A stretch of DNA of 64,000 nt from positions 3,679,246-3,743,245 of the forward strand of contig NC_088296.1 in NCBI RefSeq assembly GCF_032854445.1, read 5' to 3'. Under the pieces are notes generated by a model. That model saw nothing but the letters and a program-made list of their open reading frames with translations, did no database searches and had not been told where the DNA came from. Positions 43,601-53,854 of the stretch are shown piece after piece; position 1 is the stretch's first letter, and each line of letters begins with the position of its first letter. The stretch is from Liolophura sinensis. Taxonomy: Eukaryota; Mollusca; Polyplacophora; Chitonida; Chitonidae. The position numbers and the translations under genes are program-made.

Positions 43601-46600
43601 TTGTAGCTGTGGTAAGTGTAACGCCTAAAGGTGAGTGATTGTTTCATCTACAGCAGATATGTAGATCTGCTCCAAATTGTCTGACGAGAACTTTCAGCAG
43701 AAATTATGATCTGCCTTATAGCATGCAGCAGTTCTAGCCAGAAGTCACTCCATGTAGAATATTTAAGAGTTTCAAAATTTTCATTACCTCTTCTCTGTGT
43801 ACATGTACCTGCCACTTATACACATGGAAACTCTAAATGGAGTGACTTCTGACTAGAACTGCAGCATATTGATAGCCTTATCACAGTATCTGTTGTAAGT
43901 TTTAGTCAGAAAATACAAGTTAAGGTGCATGTAAAACAGGATCTATGGTGCTGATGTCATGAAGAGGGAAAGCAGATTTGTACCTTATACTGCTGGGAAA
44001 AACTGGCCATCCTGGTACTTTAACATGAGGTGCTCAACAAAACAGGATTGACCAAGTTGGTATATAGTACATGTAGCACTGTCATTTTGTCTACAAATAA
44101 AACTGACCAAAATGGTATACATGTAGGTGAAAATGTTCTTCACCAATCGATCAAACAATCAAGCACTCTTCATAAGATGTGTTGTTTGCTAGGTTCAAAC
44201 TTTACATGCCAAAACCAATATAAAATGAAACCATATATGCCCCTAAAGAAAAATATGGCCTATAAAGCCTGCATTGGAATTCAAATATTTAAATGCATTT
44301 AGACAAATTTTAAATTAACTTTATGTGCTTACATGGCATCTGTTGACTATTTTTTCAGAACATTCCATGGCACTGTGCCGATCCTATGCTGACAATCTGA
44401 CCAATCTACAGGAAGAGTTCCGGAGGAAAAGTCTTCGCTGTGAGTACCAGAAACACCATCATCATGTCGCCTGTTACTGGGACCAGTGACCAATGAGGTT
44501 AAGAGTCCAAATCCAGCTCTGGCTGTCTTGGCGCTGGCCTAGAATCAGGTGGTTTGTCAGATATGTAACAAGGCACAGTTGATTTGTCACATTTGTGTGC
44601 TCTGGCCAGTTTGCTGTACTTGCATTCTTTGCTGTTGTTATATCTCTACAAATAGAATAGTAACCAAGTAAATAATTACACAATCTGCTGCAGAAAACTT
44701 GGAATTCAGGAGTTTGAATGATGACACTGTGCCCTAATTCCTCAACCTAATTCCTCAACCTTTTTGCATGTGAAAGGGCAACTTTCAGTGCAATTTATGA
44801 ACATTTTTGATTGATTTTGGCGACAAAACTACATTGGTTGGGCTGGTCAATTTGAGCCAGAGGGTTTCACAAAACTGACAATTTTATCAGCCTACGCAGA
44901 ATAATACTTTCAGAATATGCTTGAATAAAGACCTTGACATCATGCGAACAGGTTGAAGAATTAGGGTGCATCACTCCTCTAAAGTGATCACTGTCCTGTT
45001 CTGGTATGACCCTCAGCCTAAGTAAATCCATCATCATTTTTTTGTTTTTTTGTATAGTGTCCAGATTAGAGTCTGTGGATTGGAGAGTGGATTACATTAT
45101 CAGCTCTAGTGAACTCAAGGTAACCTTTTTACCTTTAAAAATTCATACACTAAACGTTAGGTGTTACTATAATCTTACATTGATGAGTTCCTGGTCACAC
45201 TTTCCCCTCTTATAGGCCACACAGGCCAGGTGAGGGTCTCTCTTCTCACAGTATTTCCCCACACTGCGGCTGTCGTAGAACTGGTTCTCCCTGAAAACAC
45301 GCAATCAACATATATAAATATATACTAAGATTTACTTGATTATAATCCAGTTATAGAATGTTGGCATAATACTTCCATTTACTCTGTGTGCAGCACATTA
45401 TTTAATTTGACGCTGAATAAGCAATGTCACTAAAATACGGGCACTTTTTTATGCTCATAACAGTTGCCAGGATCAGTTGCCAATAGCCGCAATAAACTGA
45501 AATTTACATGGCTTATTCTTCACTGTAATTCTTTGCATGGTGAAAGTTACTGAGCTGTGCTAGACATAATACCACCGCCCTGAGTGACCAGTGTACAAAT
45601 CCCTACATGCAGGCTGGACCATTAACCATGCAGGCCAGCACTACCAGTTGAAATGAGTTCGATTCTATATTATTTGCCTGTAGGACTTCATGTGGCGCAC
45701 TTTGAGTGAGGGTTGTTAGGTACTGATATAACATATTTAATGCACACATCTGGAACTGTTCTGTATTGGAGGATGTGTTGTAATTATTTATTTATTTGAT
45801 TGGTGTTTTGCGCCCTACTCAAGAATAATTCATTTATACAATGGGGACCAGCATTATGGTGGGAGGATACCGGGCAGAGCCCTGAGGAAACCCACGACCA
45901 TCCGCAGGTTGCTGCAGACCTACCCACGTACGACCAGGGAGGAATCCTGTATGAGCTGGACATGAAGCTACAATGACCACACTGGTAAATATATAAACAT
46001 CTGCTTTCTGACTGTAGGATGTGAATGAGCCTTGTGTGCAGTTACGGCTGGGTATCCGTAATCCGGATGTGGATACTGTAGATCCAGTGGCCTTCACCTT
46101 ATCCGCCGACAAGTTCAGGGTCTTCCTCAGAGGTTAGTCACCTGACCTTCACAAAGCTACTTGTGAAGGTTAGAAACAAAAGGCAATTTGTTCTGCATCG
46201 GTACACGTGCCTGTTTAATAATTTTTAGATATGCTAGACCTTTGCCAAGTGAGACAACAAATATGTTGTGAATTCCCTTTGATCTGGAAAAGGTATACAA
46301 AATTTGAACGTTAGCATGAAATTTCTTATAGGGATGATTTTAACTACATGGTTACTCAGTGATAGGTTTATGTAAATGTATGGTGTCAATAATCCTCATA
46401 TTGAGAATTGAAAATAGGATTATTGTCACCACATATTTGCGTATCCTATCACTGAATCTCCATGTAACAAATTTATCCAGCAAAGACCCATCAATTCCGT
46501 GCAGAGGACCGATGTATAGGTGAATCGCTTCAGTGATGTGACCATAGTATTCACAACCCAACAAAGGGAGATAACCTACTCAGCAGACACATCAAGAATA

Positions 46601-48075
46601 TATCTGTACCCCACTTGACCGTTGTTGTCCAGTGAAAAGCGGAGTATTTTGTCTGATGCAGGATAAATGATACATATACCTATTGGTGTGTTTGTTTGTT
46701 TGAACATACATGTACAGGTAGGAGCAGCACTTACTTGTACATGTACAGATAGGAGCAGGACTTACGTGCACATGTACAGATAGGAGCAGGACTTACATGT
46801 ACAGGTAGGAGCAAGACTTGCGTGCACATGTACAGATAGGGGCAGGACTTACATGTACATGTACATGGAGGAGCAGCACTTACGTGTACATGTACAGATA
46901 GGAGCAGGACTTACATGTTCATGTACAGATAGGAGCAGGACTTACGTGTTCATGTACAGATAGGAGCAGGACTTACATGTACAGATAGGAGCAGGACTTG
47001 CGTGCACATGTACAGATAGGGGCAGGACTTACATGTACATGTACATGGAGGAGCAGCACTTACGTGTACATGTACAGATAGGAGCAGGACTTACGTGTAC
47101 ATGTACAGATAGGAGCAGCACTTACGTGTACATGTACAGATAGGAGCAGGACTTACGTGTACATGTACAGATAGGAGCAGGACTTACGTGTTCATGTACA
47201 GATGTACAGATAGGAGCAGGACTTACATGTACATGTACAGATAGGAGCAGGACTTACGTGTTCATGTACAGATAGGAGGAGGACTTTTGTGTACATGTAG
47301 TAGGTATAACACATTTAAACTTCTCGGGACACCCAGAACACACAGCTAGTTGAGTGACATTAGATCATCATCAGAATGTTCTATAGGAAGACAACTCCTC
47401 GCACAGAAAATCTTGCATGTGATTCCTAGCTCTTCCTTTCTCATAGTCTGATAAGGGGAATGGTTATCATACATTTATTCCAGGAATGAAGACGGGAATG
47501 CTTGCTATAGTTTGCCAAACATTTCTGGACAGTTTTCTGTAAAACTAAAATCTGATGTTGTAGTATAATTAACTTTAACCTTATTTCTTCAAGTCAACGG
47601 AGGACTATTCCACAAAGCCTTTTCTAACTTCATTCAAAAACTTTGAAGTACAATTCTAGAGCTTATTTTTAAACATCAAAAATTAAGATTATGACAACAC
47701 CATAAATGTTATATCTAGATAAATGTGTTCAGATTCCATCTCTCAGTGCCAGACTAAGTATTGTGACAAGGTTTTAAAGTTTGAATGGGCCAGAAATGGT
47801 TTTGTGGAATCCTTCATGCAAAAACCATGTTTGCTTTAAATCAGTAGGTTTGTCAGGTACCAGTCAAAGCATGGGGGTAATCTCTAGGCAGTGCCTAGTT
47901 TTTGCCTCTCATAAACTGGACTTTAAGGGCATGAAACATTAATCCAGTGAAAACTATTATTTTTGCACTATATATGTCACAGTATTCTTGTTTTGGGTAA
48001 GATCTTATTCATAAATGTTTTCTGTTTTCAGATTTAAAACAAGCCAATTCTATGATGGAGAATTTAACTTCCTAG
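40576..48075 (+). CDS. COMMD4: COMM domain-containing protein 4, essentially complete
   Basis: Member of the COMMD family (subunits of the Commander assembly, linked to endosomal trafficking, copper handling and NF-kB control). Exons: 40576-40647, 41096-41161, 41392-41431, 43351-43470, 44359-44439, 45058-45119, 46018-46132, 48032-48075. All phases join and give 199 codons plus TAG, so 200 aa with the initiator Met; human COMMD4 is 199 aa. Matches to remembered human sequence: [31 protein letters not shown]...[48 protein letters not shown] and the last-exon DLKQANSMM. The C-terminal half is the COMM domain. It is head to head with MRPL9; intron 3 holds a 37-bp minisatellite and intron 6 an antisense clathrin-like exon. 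Confidence 0.96.
41096..41161 (+). CDS. COMMD4: COMMD4 exon 3
   Basis: Acceptor attgttttcag, donor GAT|gtaagt. It encodes [19 protein letters not shown], matching vertebrate KLRLLCSQVLKELLGQGID. Confidence 0.96.
41392..41431 (+). CDS. COMMD4: COMMD4 exon (40 nt)
   Basis: Acceptor gtttctgcag, donor gtgagt. It encodes [13 protein letters not shown] and leaves one base carried over. Confidence 0.95.
41598..41735 (-). mobile_element. SINE-A, minus strand, in COMMD4 intron
   Basis: TTTTGATTGGTGTTTTACGC, CTCAAGAATATTTCACATAT, AGAGCCAGGGGGAAACCCAC. Confidence 0.85.
42170..43240. repeat. 37-bp minisatellite, about 29 copies, COMMD4 intron
   Basis: CTCTGGTCAGGCACCTTGGG followed by GTGGTATATTCAGGGCA, with CTGGGCA, ACTATGG and CACCCTGG subtypes in mixed order. 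It ends about 110 bp before the exon at 43351. Its open frames are repeat artefacts. Confidence 0.95.
43351..43470 (+). CDS. COMMD4: COMMD4 exon 4 of the body, with duplicated donor
   Basis: Acceptor tggattacag, donor CTAAAG|gtgagt. It encodes [20 protein letters not shown] and then [17 protein letters not shown]. The donor region is repeated at 80-bp intervals downstream. Confidence 0.96.
43463..43640 (+). repeat. 80-bp duplication of COMMD4 exon end plus splice donor
   Basis: GCCTAAAGGTGAGTGATTCC occurs at the real junction (43463), at 43543 as GCCTAAAGGCGAGTG (a GC donor) and at 43623 as GCCTAAAGGTGAGTGATT, exactly 80 bp apart. The 8 exon bases GCCTAAAG are carried in each copy. Confidence 0.92.
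43723..43867. mobile_element. Hairpin/MITE-like inverted repeat
   Basis: The left arm GCAGTTCTAGCCAGAAGTCA (then CTCCAT) and the right arm (ATGGAGTGACTTCTGACTAGAACTGC) are near-perfect complements, continuing into AGAGTTTC/GAAACTCT. The spacer is about 60 bp. The transcript would fold into a roughly 40-bp stem. Confidence 0.8.
44359..44439 (+). CDS. COMMD4: COMMD4 exon
   Basis: Acceptor tattttttcag, donor gtgagt. It encodes [20 protein letters not shown] and ends FRRKSLR, equivalent to vertebrate [20 protein letters not shown]. Confidence 0.94.
44729..44971. mobile_element. MITE with long terminal inverted repeats
   Basis: The left end GTGCCCTAATTCCTCAACC (internally duplicated) and the right end GGTTGAAGAATTAGGGTGCA are inverted repeats of about 25 bp including GCATG. 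It is the best-preserved member of the family also seen at 7176, 21162 and 51252. Confidence 0.85.
45058..45119 (+). CDS. COMMD4: COMMD4 exon: start of COMM domain
   Basis: Acceptor ttgtatag, donor AAG|gtaacc. It encodes [20 protein letters not shown] plus K. The W-R-V-D-Y motif is the COMM domain signature. Confidence 0.97.
45179..45290 (-). pseudogene. Orphan clathrin-heavy-chain-like exon, antisense in COMMD4 intron 6
   Basis: A 112-nt open stretch flanked by a good acceptor (gcgtgttttcag) and donor (AAT|gtaaga) on the minus strand. The encoded pieces [20 protein letters not shown] and [17 protein letters not shown] match the strongly conserved clathrin heavy chain segment [20 protein letters not shown]... 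LACVAYERGQCDLELIN (remembered). The phase (one leading base completing a codon, ending at a codon boundary) fits an in-gene exon. It has no stop and about six substitutions. I found no flanking clathrin exons in the window. It retains its introns' edges, so it is a DNA-level exon duplicate and not a retrocopy. Confidence 0.8.
45783..45965 (-). mobile_element. SINE-A, minus strand
   Basis: TTTATTTGATTGGTGTTTTG, CCAGCATTATGGTGGGAGGA, CCCACGACCATCCGCAGGTT, and the head side GTATGAGCTGGACATGAAGC just before the COMMD4 exon at 46018. Confidence 0.88.
46018..46132 (+). CDS. COMMD4: COMMD4 exon: COMM domain
   Basis: Acceptor tgactgtag, donor AGAG|gttagt. It encodes [20 protein letters not shown] and then [13 protein letters not shown]. 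Confidence 0.94.
46705..47305. repeat. 31-bp minisatellite, about 19 copies, COMMD4 last intron
   Basis: ACATGTACAGATAGGAGCAG followed by GACTTACGTGT, with CATGTACATGGAGGAGCAGC variants. Confidence 0.93.
48032..48075 (+). CDS. COMMD4: COMMD4 terminal exon
   Basis: Acceptor tgttttcag. With the carried base it encodes [14 protein letters not shown] and TAG at 48073-48075, matching vertebrate ELKQAQTLMSSLG. Confidence 0.93.
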
Positions 48076-48123
48076 TCACAACCCTAAGAAGAAAACATTT
48101 TATAATATGTTTTTATTATTTAC

Positions 48124-48285
48124 TGTACATGGAAAGGTCTGCCAGCAACCTGCGAATGGTTGTGGGCTTCCCCTGGGCTCTGCCCGGTTTCCTCCCACTA
48201 TATTGCTGGCCGCCGTCGTATAAGTGAAATATTCTTGAGTATGGCGTAAAACACCAATCTGATAAGTAAAATAAAATAAATATTA
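48124..48285 (+). mobile_element. SINE-A in COMMD4 3' UTR/flank
   Basis: GGTCTGCCAGCAACCTGCGA, TATTGCTGGCCGCCGTCGTA, GGCGTAAAACACCAATCTGA, then an AATAAA-rich tail. Confidence 0.88.
48270..48280 (+). terminator. Candidate COMMD4 poly(A) signal supplied by SINE-A tail
   Basis: Overlapping AATAAA hexamers lie at 48270 and 48275, about 195 nt past the stop, inside the A-rich tail of the SINE at 48124. Use of this site is inferred. Confidence 0.4.
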
Positions 48286-48687
48286 TTTGTGTATCTTTCA
48301 CATGTAAGGATTAGGTCATGCTGGTCAAGGCATTAAACTATCACAAAATTTTGTAAATCAGTATTCTTGTAAAAATTTTCAGAAATAGAAATGTCTGGAT
48401 TAAAATGCCATGAGGTGACGTGATTTGGCCAAAAAAAAAGAAAGAAAAAAGAATTGATTTTTAGAGTTTTTTGGAATGTTGACTTATATATTATAAACAT
48501 TTTTGTTTCTCATAGTGATGAATTTTATTTATTCTGTGAAAGAAAAAATCTGGATTTTACTTGAATGGCTAGAAAGTTGAGGACATGTATTTGTCAAGTG
48601 AAGGGCATTTTGACATAAATTTCACAAACTTTTATGACTTTGAAGGAAAAAATTCCTTGGGTCAGTAATAAGCTTATTTTCCTATGA

Positions 48688-49012
48688 AATCTGTGAGTGA
48701 ATGAATGCTTGGGCTTTAACGTCGTACCAAATTTAAGCTATGATAGTAACACCATTCGGTTATGGTTGTAACTACCATAACAGAATATGACCTTGACATG
48801 TGCCCCTGTTTATAATTACAGTTATTTTAGCTTGTGTCATAAGCCAATCGTTTTCATGGGGGCCTATGAAGCTGTGAGTGAATGAATGCTTGGGGTTTAA
48901 CGTTGTACCAGATTTAAGCTATGATAGTCACTTGTGAAAAATCCATAACAGCACATGACCTAAACATGTGCCCTTTTGTCATTACAGTTATTTTAGCCTG
49001 TGTTAACTTTTT
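48688..49012 (+). repeat. Roughly 183-bp tandem duplication of a SINE-B-like tail
   Basis: GTGAGTGAATGAATGCTTGG, TTTAAGCTATGATAGT and ATTACAGTTATTTTAGC each occur twice, about 183 bp apart. Confidence 0.75.
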
Positions 49013-49045
49013 GGAAGTATAAATGTGTCATATCACTAACTTCTG

Positions 49046-49250
49046 CAGTCGCTGTGAGTTTAAGTCCAGCTCATGCTGGCTTCCTCTCCGGTTGTAAGTG
49101 AGAAGATCTGTCAGCAACCTGCGGATGGTTGTGGGTTTCCCCCGAGCTCTGCCCGGTTTCCGCCCAACGTAATGCTGGCCGCCGTCGTATAAGTGAAATA
49201 TTCTTGAATACGGCGTAAAACACCAATCAAATAAATCGATAAATAAATCA
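49046..49250 (+). mobile_element. SINE-A, near full length
   Basis: The B-box side GTGAGTTTAAGTCCAGCTCA runs through AATGCTGGCCGCCGTCGTAT to GGCGTAAAACACCAATCAAA. Confidence 0.88.
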
Positions 49251-49529
49251 CTAACTTTGTGTAAAGGAGTTGTGTCCCCTGTTCTGTATACAACATTCCA
49301 TGTGTTGCACAAATTTACTGGTGACAAGACCACTACTATGTATCAGGTACACTGTAGAAGTAAGTGATAAATAAACATGTGTACATAGATTTACAAGGCG
49401 ATCACTTGTTTCTTTATAGTGAATGGCGTATCAGCGTTTCTGGAAGACATCTCATAAAAACAATATTTGTCAGTCAACATTGTGTCCTACCAATGCTGAA
49501 ACTTTTACACCACAGTGATGATATGTTGG

Positions 49530-50650
49530 TCAAGTTGTATTGACTGAGTTGTATTGGCTGAGTTGTATTTGCTGAGTTGTATTAGGTGGCTTGTGTTGGT
49601 TGAGTTGTATTGGCTGAGTTGCATTAGGTGGTTTGTGTTGGTTGAGTTGTATTGGCTGAGTTGCATTAGTTGGTTTGTGTTGGTTGAGTTATATTTGCTG
49701 AATGGTATTAATACTCTGAGTTATATTAATTCGATGAGTTGTGTTGGCTGAGTTGTGTTGGCTGAGTTGTGTTGGCTGAGTTGTGTTAGCTGAGTTGTGT
49801 TAGCTGAGTTGTGTTGGCTGAGTTGTGTTGGCTGAGTTGTGGTGGCTGAGTTGTGTTGGCTGAGTTGTGTTAGCTGAGTTGTGTTGGCTGAGTTGTATTA
49901 GCTGAGTTGTGTTGGCTGAGTTGTGTTAGCGGAGTTGTGTTGGCTGAGTTGTGTTGGCTGAGTTGTGTTGGCTGAGCTGTATTTGCTTAGTTGTGTTGGT
50001 TGAGTTGTATTTGCTGAGTTGTGTTGGTTGAGTTGTGCTGGCTGAGTTATGTTGGCTGAGTTGTGTTGGCTGAGTTGTGTTGGCTGAGCTGTATTTGCTT
50101 AGTTGTGTTGGTTGAGTTGTATTTGCTGAGTTGTGTTGGTTGAGTTGTGCTGGCGGAGTTATGTTGGCTGAGTTGTATTGACTAAATTGTGATTGCTGAG
50201 TTACATTGGTCGAATTGTATTGGTCCAGTCATGTTAGCTGGTATGTAGTGGCTCAGTTGTGTTGCTTAAGTTGGATTGGCTAAGTTGTATTGGATGAGTT
50301 GTATTGTCTGAATTATGTTGACTGAGTTGTGATTGCTGAGTTGGGTTGGCCGAATTGTATTGGTCGAGTCATGTTGGCTGGTATGTAGTGGCTCAGTTGT
50401 GTTGGCTGGGTTGTATTAATTCATTAAGTTGTCTGTGTCAAGATGTGTTGGATGAGTTGTGTTAGCCCTAAGTTTTATTGGCCGAATTGTGTGGACTAAG
50501 TTGTGTTGGCTGAGTTGTGATTGCTGAGTTGCTTTGTCCGAATTGTACTGGCATGTTGGCTGGTATGTAGTGCCTGAGTTGTCTTGCGTAAGTTGTATCG
50601 ACTGGGTTGTGTTGCCTTTTATATTGGCTGGTTGTATTGGCTGAGAAAGT
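49530..50650. repeat. 14-15-bp minisatellite (GGCTGAGTTGTGTT), about 75 units
   Basis: Uniform centre (49,740-50,170) and degenerate flanks, including a larger duplication in the centre (GAGCTGTATTTGCTTAGTTG occurs near 49,975 and 50,085). Confidence 0.93.
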
Positions 50651-50670
50651 CATGTTTGTTGAAGAAAGAT

Positions 50671-50850
50671 GCCTGGTGAGTTGTGGTTTTCTCCACTGTG
50701 CGAGATGCCTCGTGAGTTGTTATGGTTTCCTCCACTGTGCGAAGTGCCTGGTTAGGTGTTGTGGTTTTCTCCACTGTGCGAAGTGCCTGGTTAGGTGTTG
50801 TGGTTTTCTCCACTGTGCGAGGTCCCTGGTTAAGTGTTGTGGTTTACTTT
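50671..50850. repeat. 39-bp minisatellite, 5 copies
   Basis: GCCTGGTTAGGTGTTGTGGT followed by TTTCTCCACTGTGCGAAGT. Confidence 0.92.
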
Positions 50851-51251
50851 AGTACCCGAACAGAGAAGGTTCAAATTTAGCCAATTGGTTAAATTTGATG
50901 TGTAGGACTTACTCACACCTGTAGACCCCAGTTAGTCTAGTTTTGAAGTCAGTTTTAGTCGGACACACAGTAGAGTCGAATTTACTCTCGGTGTCATTCT
51001 GCAGAAAACTCAGCTCGCATAGATATATTCTCGTCAGATTTTACGAAACAGTGGTATCAACGTGCATCAAAATTGTCTCGGCCCTGTACTAGCTTTGAGC
51101 GTGTGACGTAATACTGATTGATAGATAGATAGATTAATTGACTGATTGGTCGATGTTAAACGCCGTGCGCAGGAATCTTTTACTTGCGATCAGGTTTATG
51201 GACCAAGGAATCCCAAATATCCAAGGGGAAACGAACGACCTCCTCCAGATA

Positions 51252-51482
51252 GTGTAATTCTTCAACCTTTTCGCATGTTTGAAAGTGTTTATTCAAGCAA
51301 ATTCTTAGGGCATTATTTTGAGTTTTTATTTATTATTCTGAATAATAAAATTATTATTTTTGCGAAGCCCAGAAATCTGCCAATCCAACCAAAGTAGTTT
51401 TGTGTGTAAAGTCAAGTTAAAAACGTGCATATATTGGATAGAAAGTTACTCTTTCATATGCGGAAAGGTTGAGGCATGAGGG
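51252..51482. mobile_element. MITE-like element with terminal inverted repeats
   Basis: Left TGTAATTCTTCAACCTTTTC then GCATG, right CATATGCGGAAAGGTTGAGG. The interior CCAATCCAACCAAAGTAGTT is shared with the element at 21162. Confidence 0.8.
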
Positions 51483-52741
51483 TATACCTGACAAACCTCC
51501 GGACTTAATACAGCCGCAGGAGAACAAAAGAGAACTGCAGGGATTCGAGCTCGCTACCTCCATGACCTTGCTGGTCATCCTCCGATCTGCCGCTGCCAGT
51601 GGAGGTATGGTATATCATTCTGCTGTCAATCACATAGCTATTTTGTATCATTCTGTATGGTTTTGAATGTATGTATGCTTTGGGTTTTACCTCGCACTTA
51701 ACACTATTTCAGGCATATGATGACAAGGATTTGTTCGATGTACCCATATACTGTGTCTCATTGTTGCAAGTCGAGTCTATGCCGCCAATGTACTAACAGT
51801 CCTGCATGTTTCCTCGCTGAGTGCCAGAGGAGGCATCAACAAGTTCCATTTTTGAAGTCCCGGGATCACGAAGCAATCTTAAACTTAAGTTAAAATTTCA
51901 GATCACTTCAAATTGTTATTTCTCATGAAACAAGACCAGAATATTGCTTGACAGCATGAAGTTTTAGTGAGTTATTGTACCACAAATTTAAGCTAAAATA
52001 ATGGAAACGAAATATACCATTTAAATAAATTTTGACTTGATCGCTTGTTTCCAGATTTCGATGTATCAGTTTGTTTGACCGGGATTTAGCGTCATACACG
52101 AAAATACACGAAGACGGCCAGCTTTTTTTAGAAGTCGGAATGCTCGAAAAAACCAAACAAAAAAAAAAAACCAAACAAAAAAACGCAACACCCTGCTGTG
52201 CCATGTTGTTTTGTAATAATTGCATACTTAGATTGCAACATTTACTTAAAAACCAAACATTTTATTCATATTTCAGTTTTATCAATACATATACATATTA
52301 TATATAGATACTATAATAAATTAAATACCATCTCATTATAGAGTAAGGTACAATTTAAAATTAACAGCCGCATATCATACCTATATATAACGACAATAAT
52401 TGTAACAAACATAGTAAGTATATAAACTATTTACCATTCCACTCTTGCGCCCAGCCTTTTAGAGATATACATGTTCTTTGATGTTTTTTTTCATATAAAC
52501 AAAGGTTATAGCCAGGTAATATCGTGCTGTTAAAATACATAAGCGATATGTACAGCTGTGCTGTCAAAGGCAAAGGCAGATTTATGCATAACTACATTGT
52601 ACACTGTGACCACGTGTAATTTTTTTTTTTAATTAAGTAAAACGTTGATATAGTATTCCTCACGTTCCTCATAAAAACCATATCCTGTACCCTTCCAAAC
52701 ACAACGATCGTTGGGTAAATGTCTACGTTATCGTGGTATAC

Positions 52742-52787
52742 ATGTATTTATTTATTTGACTGGTGTTTTACGCCGTACTCAAGCCGT
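52742..52787 (-). mobile_element. SINE-A 3' tail fragment
   Basis: TTTATTTATTTGACTGGTGT and TTTACGCCGTACTCAAG only. Confidence 0.75.
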
Positions 52788-53070
52788 GGAATATAGTTGG
52801 GCCTAACTGGACCACGATGACATTGTGTAACGATGCTTGCGGTTCTGGTTTTACGAAACTTCTTACGTTTTTTTTGTTGCTTTGCTTAGCTGGCCAAATC
52901 AAGCTCTATGTGTTGTTTCCTCCTTAAGTTTCTTGAAGAAACACTTCATGCTTGACTCCCTGAGCTTGGGAAGTTTCGTGAAACATGCCTGTTGCAGTTT
53001 GTTGTCCATTTCTGTGCTGTACACTGTTCTGTAAGAATCTACTGAATTATGTTTCTTTGGCTTACAGTAC

Positions 53071-53278
53071 ATGTGAAGTGCAGATTTCCATAGCCGCCAT
53101 AAACACGAATCGCGGCGTCCTTATGTGAAGTGCAGATTTCCACAGGCGCCATAAACACGAATCGCGGCGTCCTTATGTGAAGTGCAGATTTCCATAGGCG
53201 CCATAAACACGAATCGAGGCGTCCTTATGTGAAGTGCAGATTTCCATAGGCGCCATAAACACGAATCGCGGCGTCCTT
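53071..53278. repeat. 52-bp tandem repeat, 4 exact periods
   Basis: ATGTGAAGTGCAGATTTCCA recurs at 53071, 53123, 53175 and 53227. The unit is unusually GC-rich (GGCGCCATAAACACGAATCG) and CpG-containing compared with its surroundings. Confidence 0.95.
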
Positions 53279-53854
53279 TAATCGAAGCAGTGCAATTTTC
53301 ACGGCTTAACGTCACTTCAGTAATAGTACTGCCACATCGTGGCGAATTCGGTCACTTCTAGGCGGTTGTATTGTGTAGTGGAAGCTGACATATAAGACGT
53401 AAAAACGTGCACAGGGCAACGAAGAAAAGGATGTAGACCTTATTATTCATTTTTTAATCTAATGAAACATTGAATTATTGGGGCAAATGCGGAATCCAGA
53501 TGGCCAATCTATGCGCCTTTATAAAGTTGCAAGTATAATGTATTCGGAAGTTGTCATCACCTGATGTTACATTATGGTGAGTGTTTCATTAACTGGTGTA
53601 AGCTGTTTAGCAGTGAAGCAAATGAAGTCTGTGTGCCAAATGGGGATTTTGGGTCACTTCTACAGCACCTCGTACTAAAAAGCCCATTCTTTTTACTTTT
53701 ATTGACATTGTCTATTTATCCATTTAAGATGACGTGATTTACAATGGAAGTTACAAAAAGTTGATGTACTAATTTTTCCGAAAAATGAGTGATCTCTCAT
53801 ACCAGCAGAGGGGAAGTCTCATTTTTTTTAATAACGATTAGCACGTATATTTTT

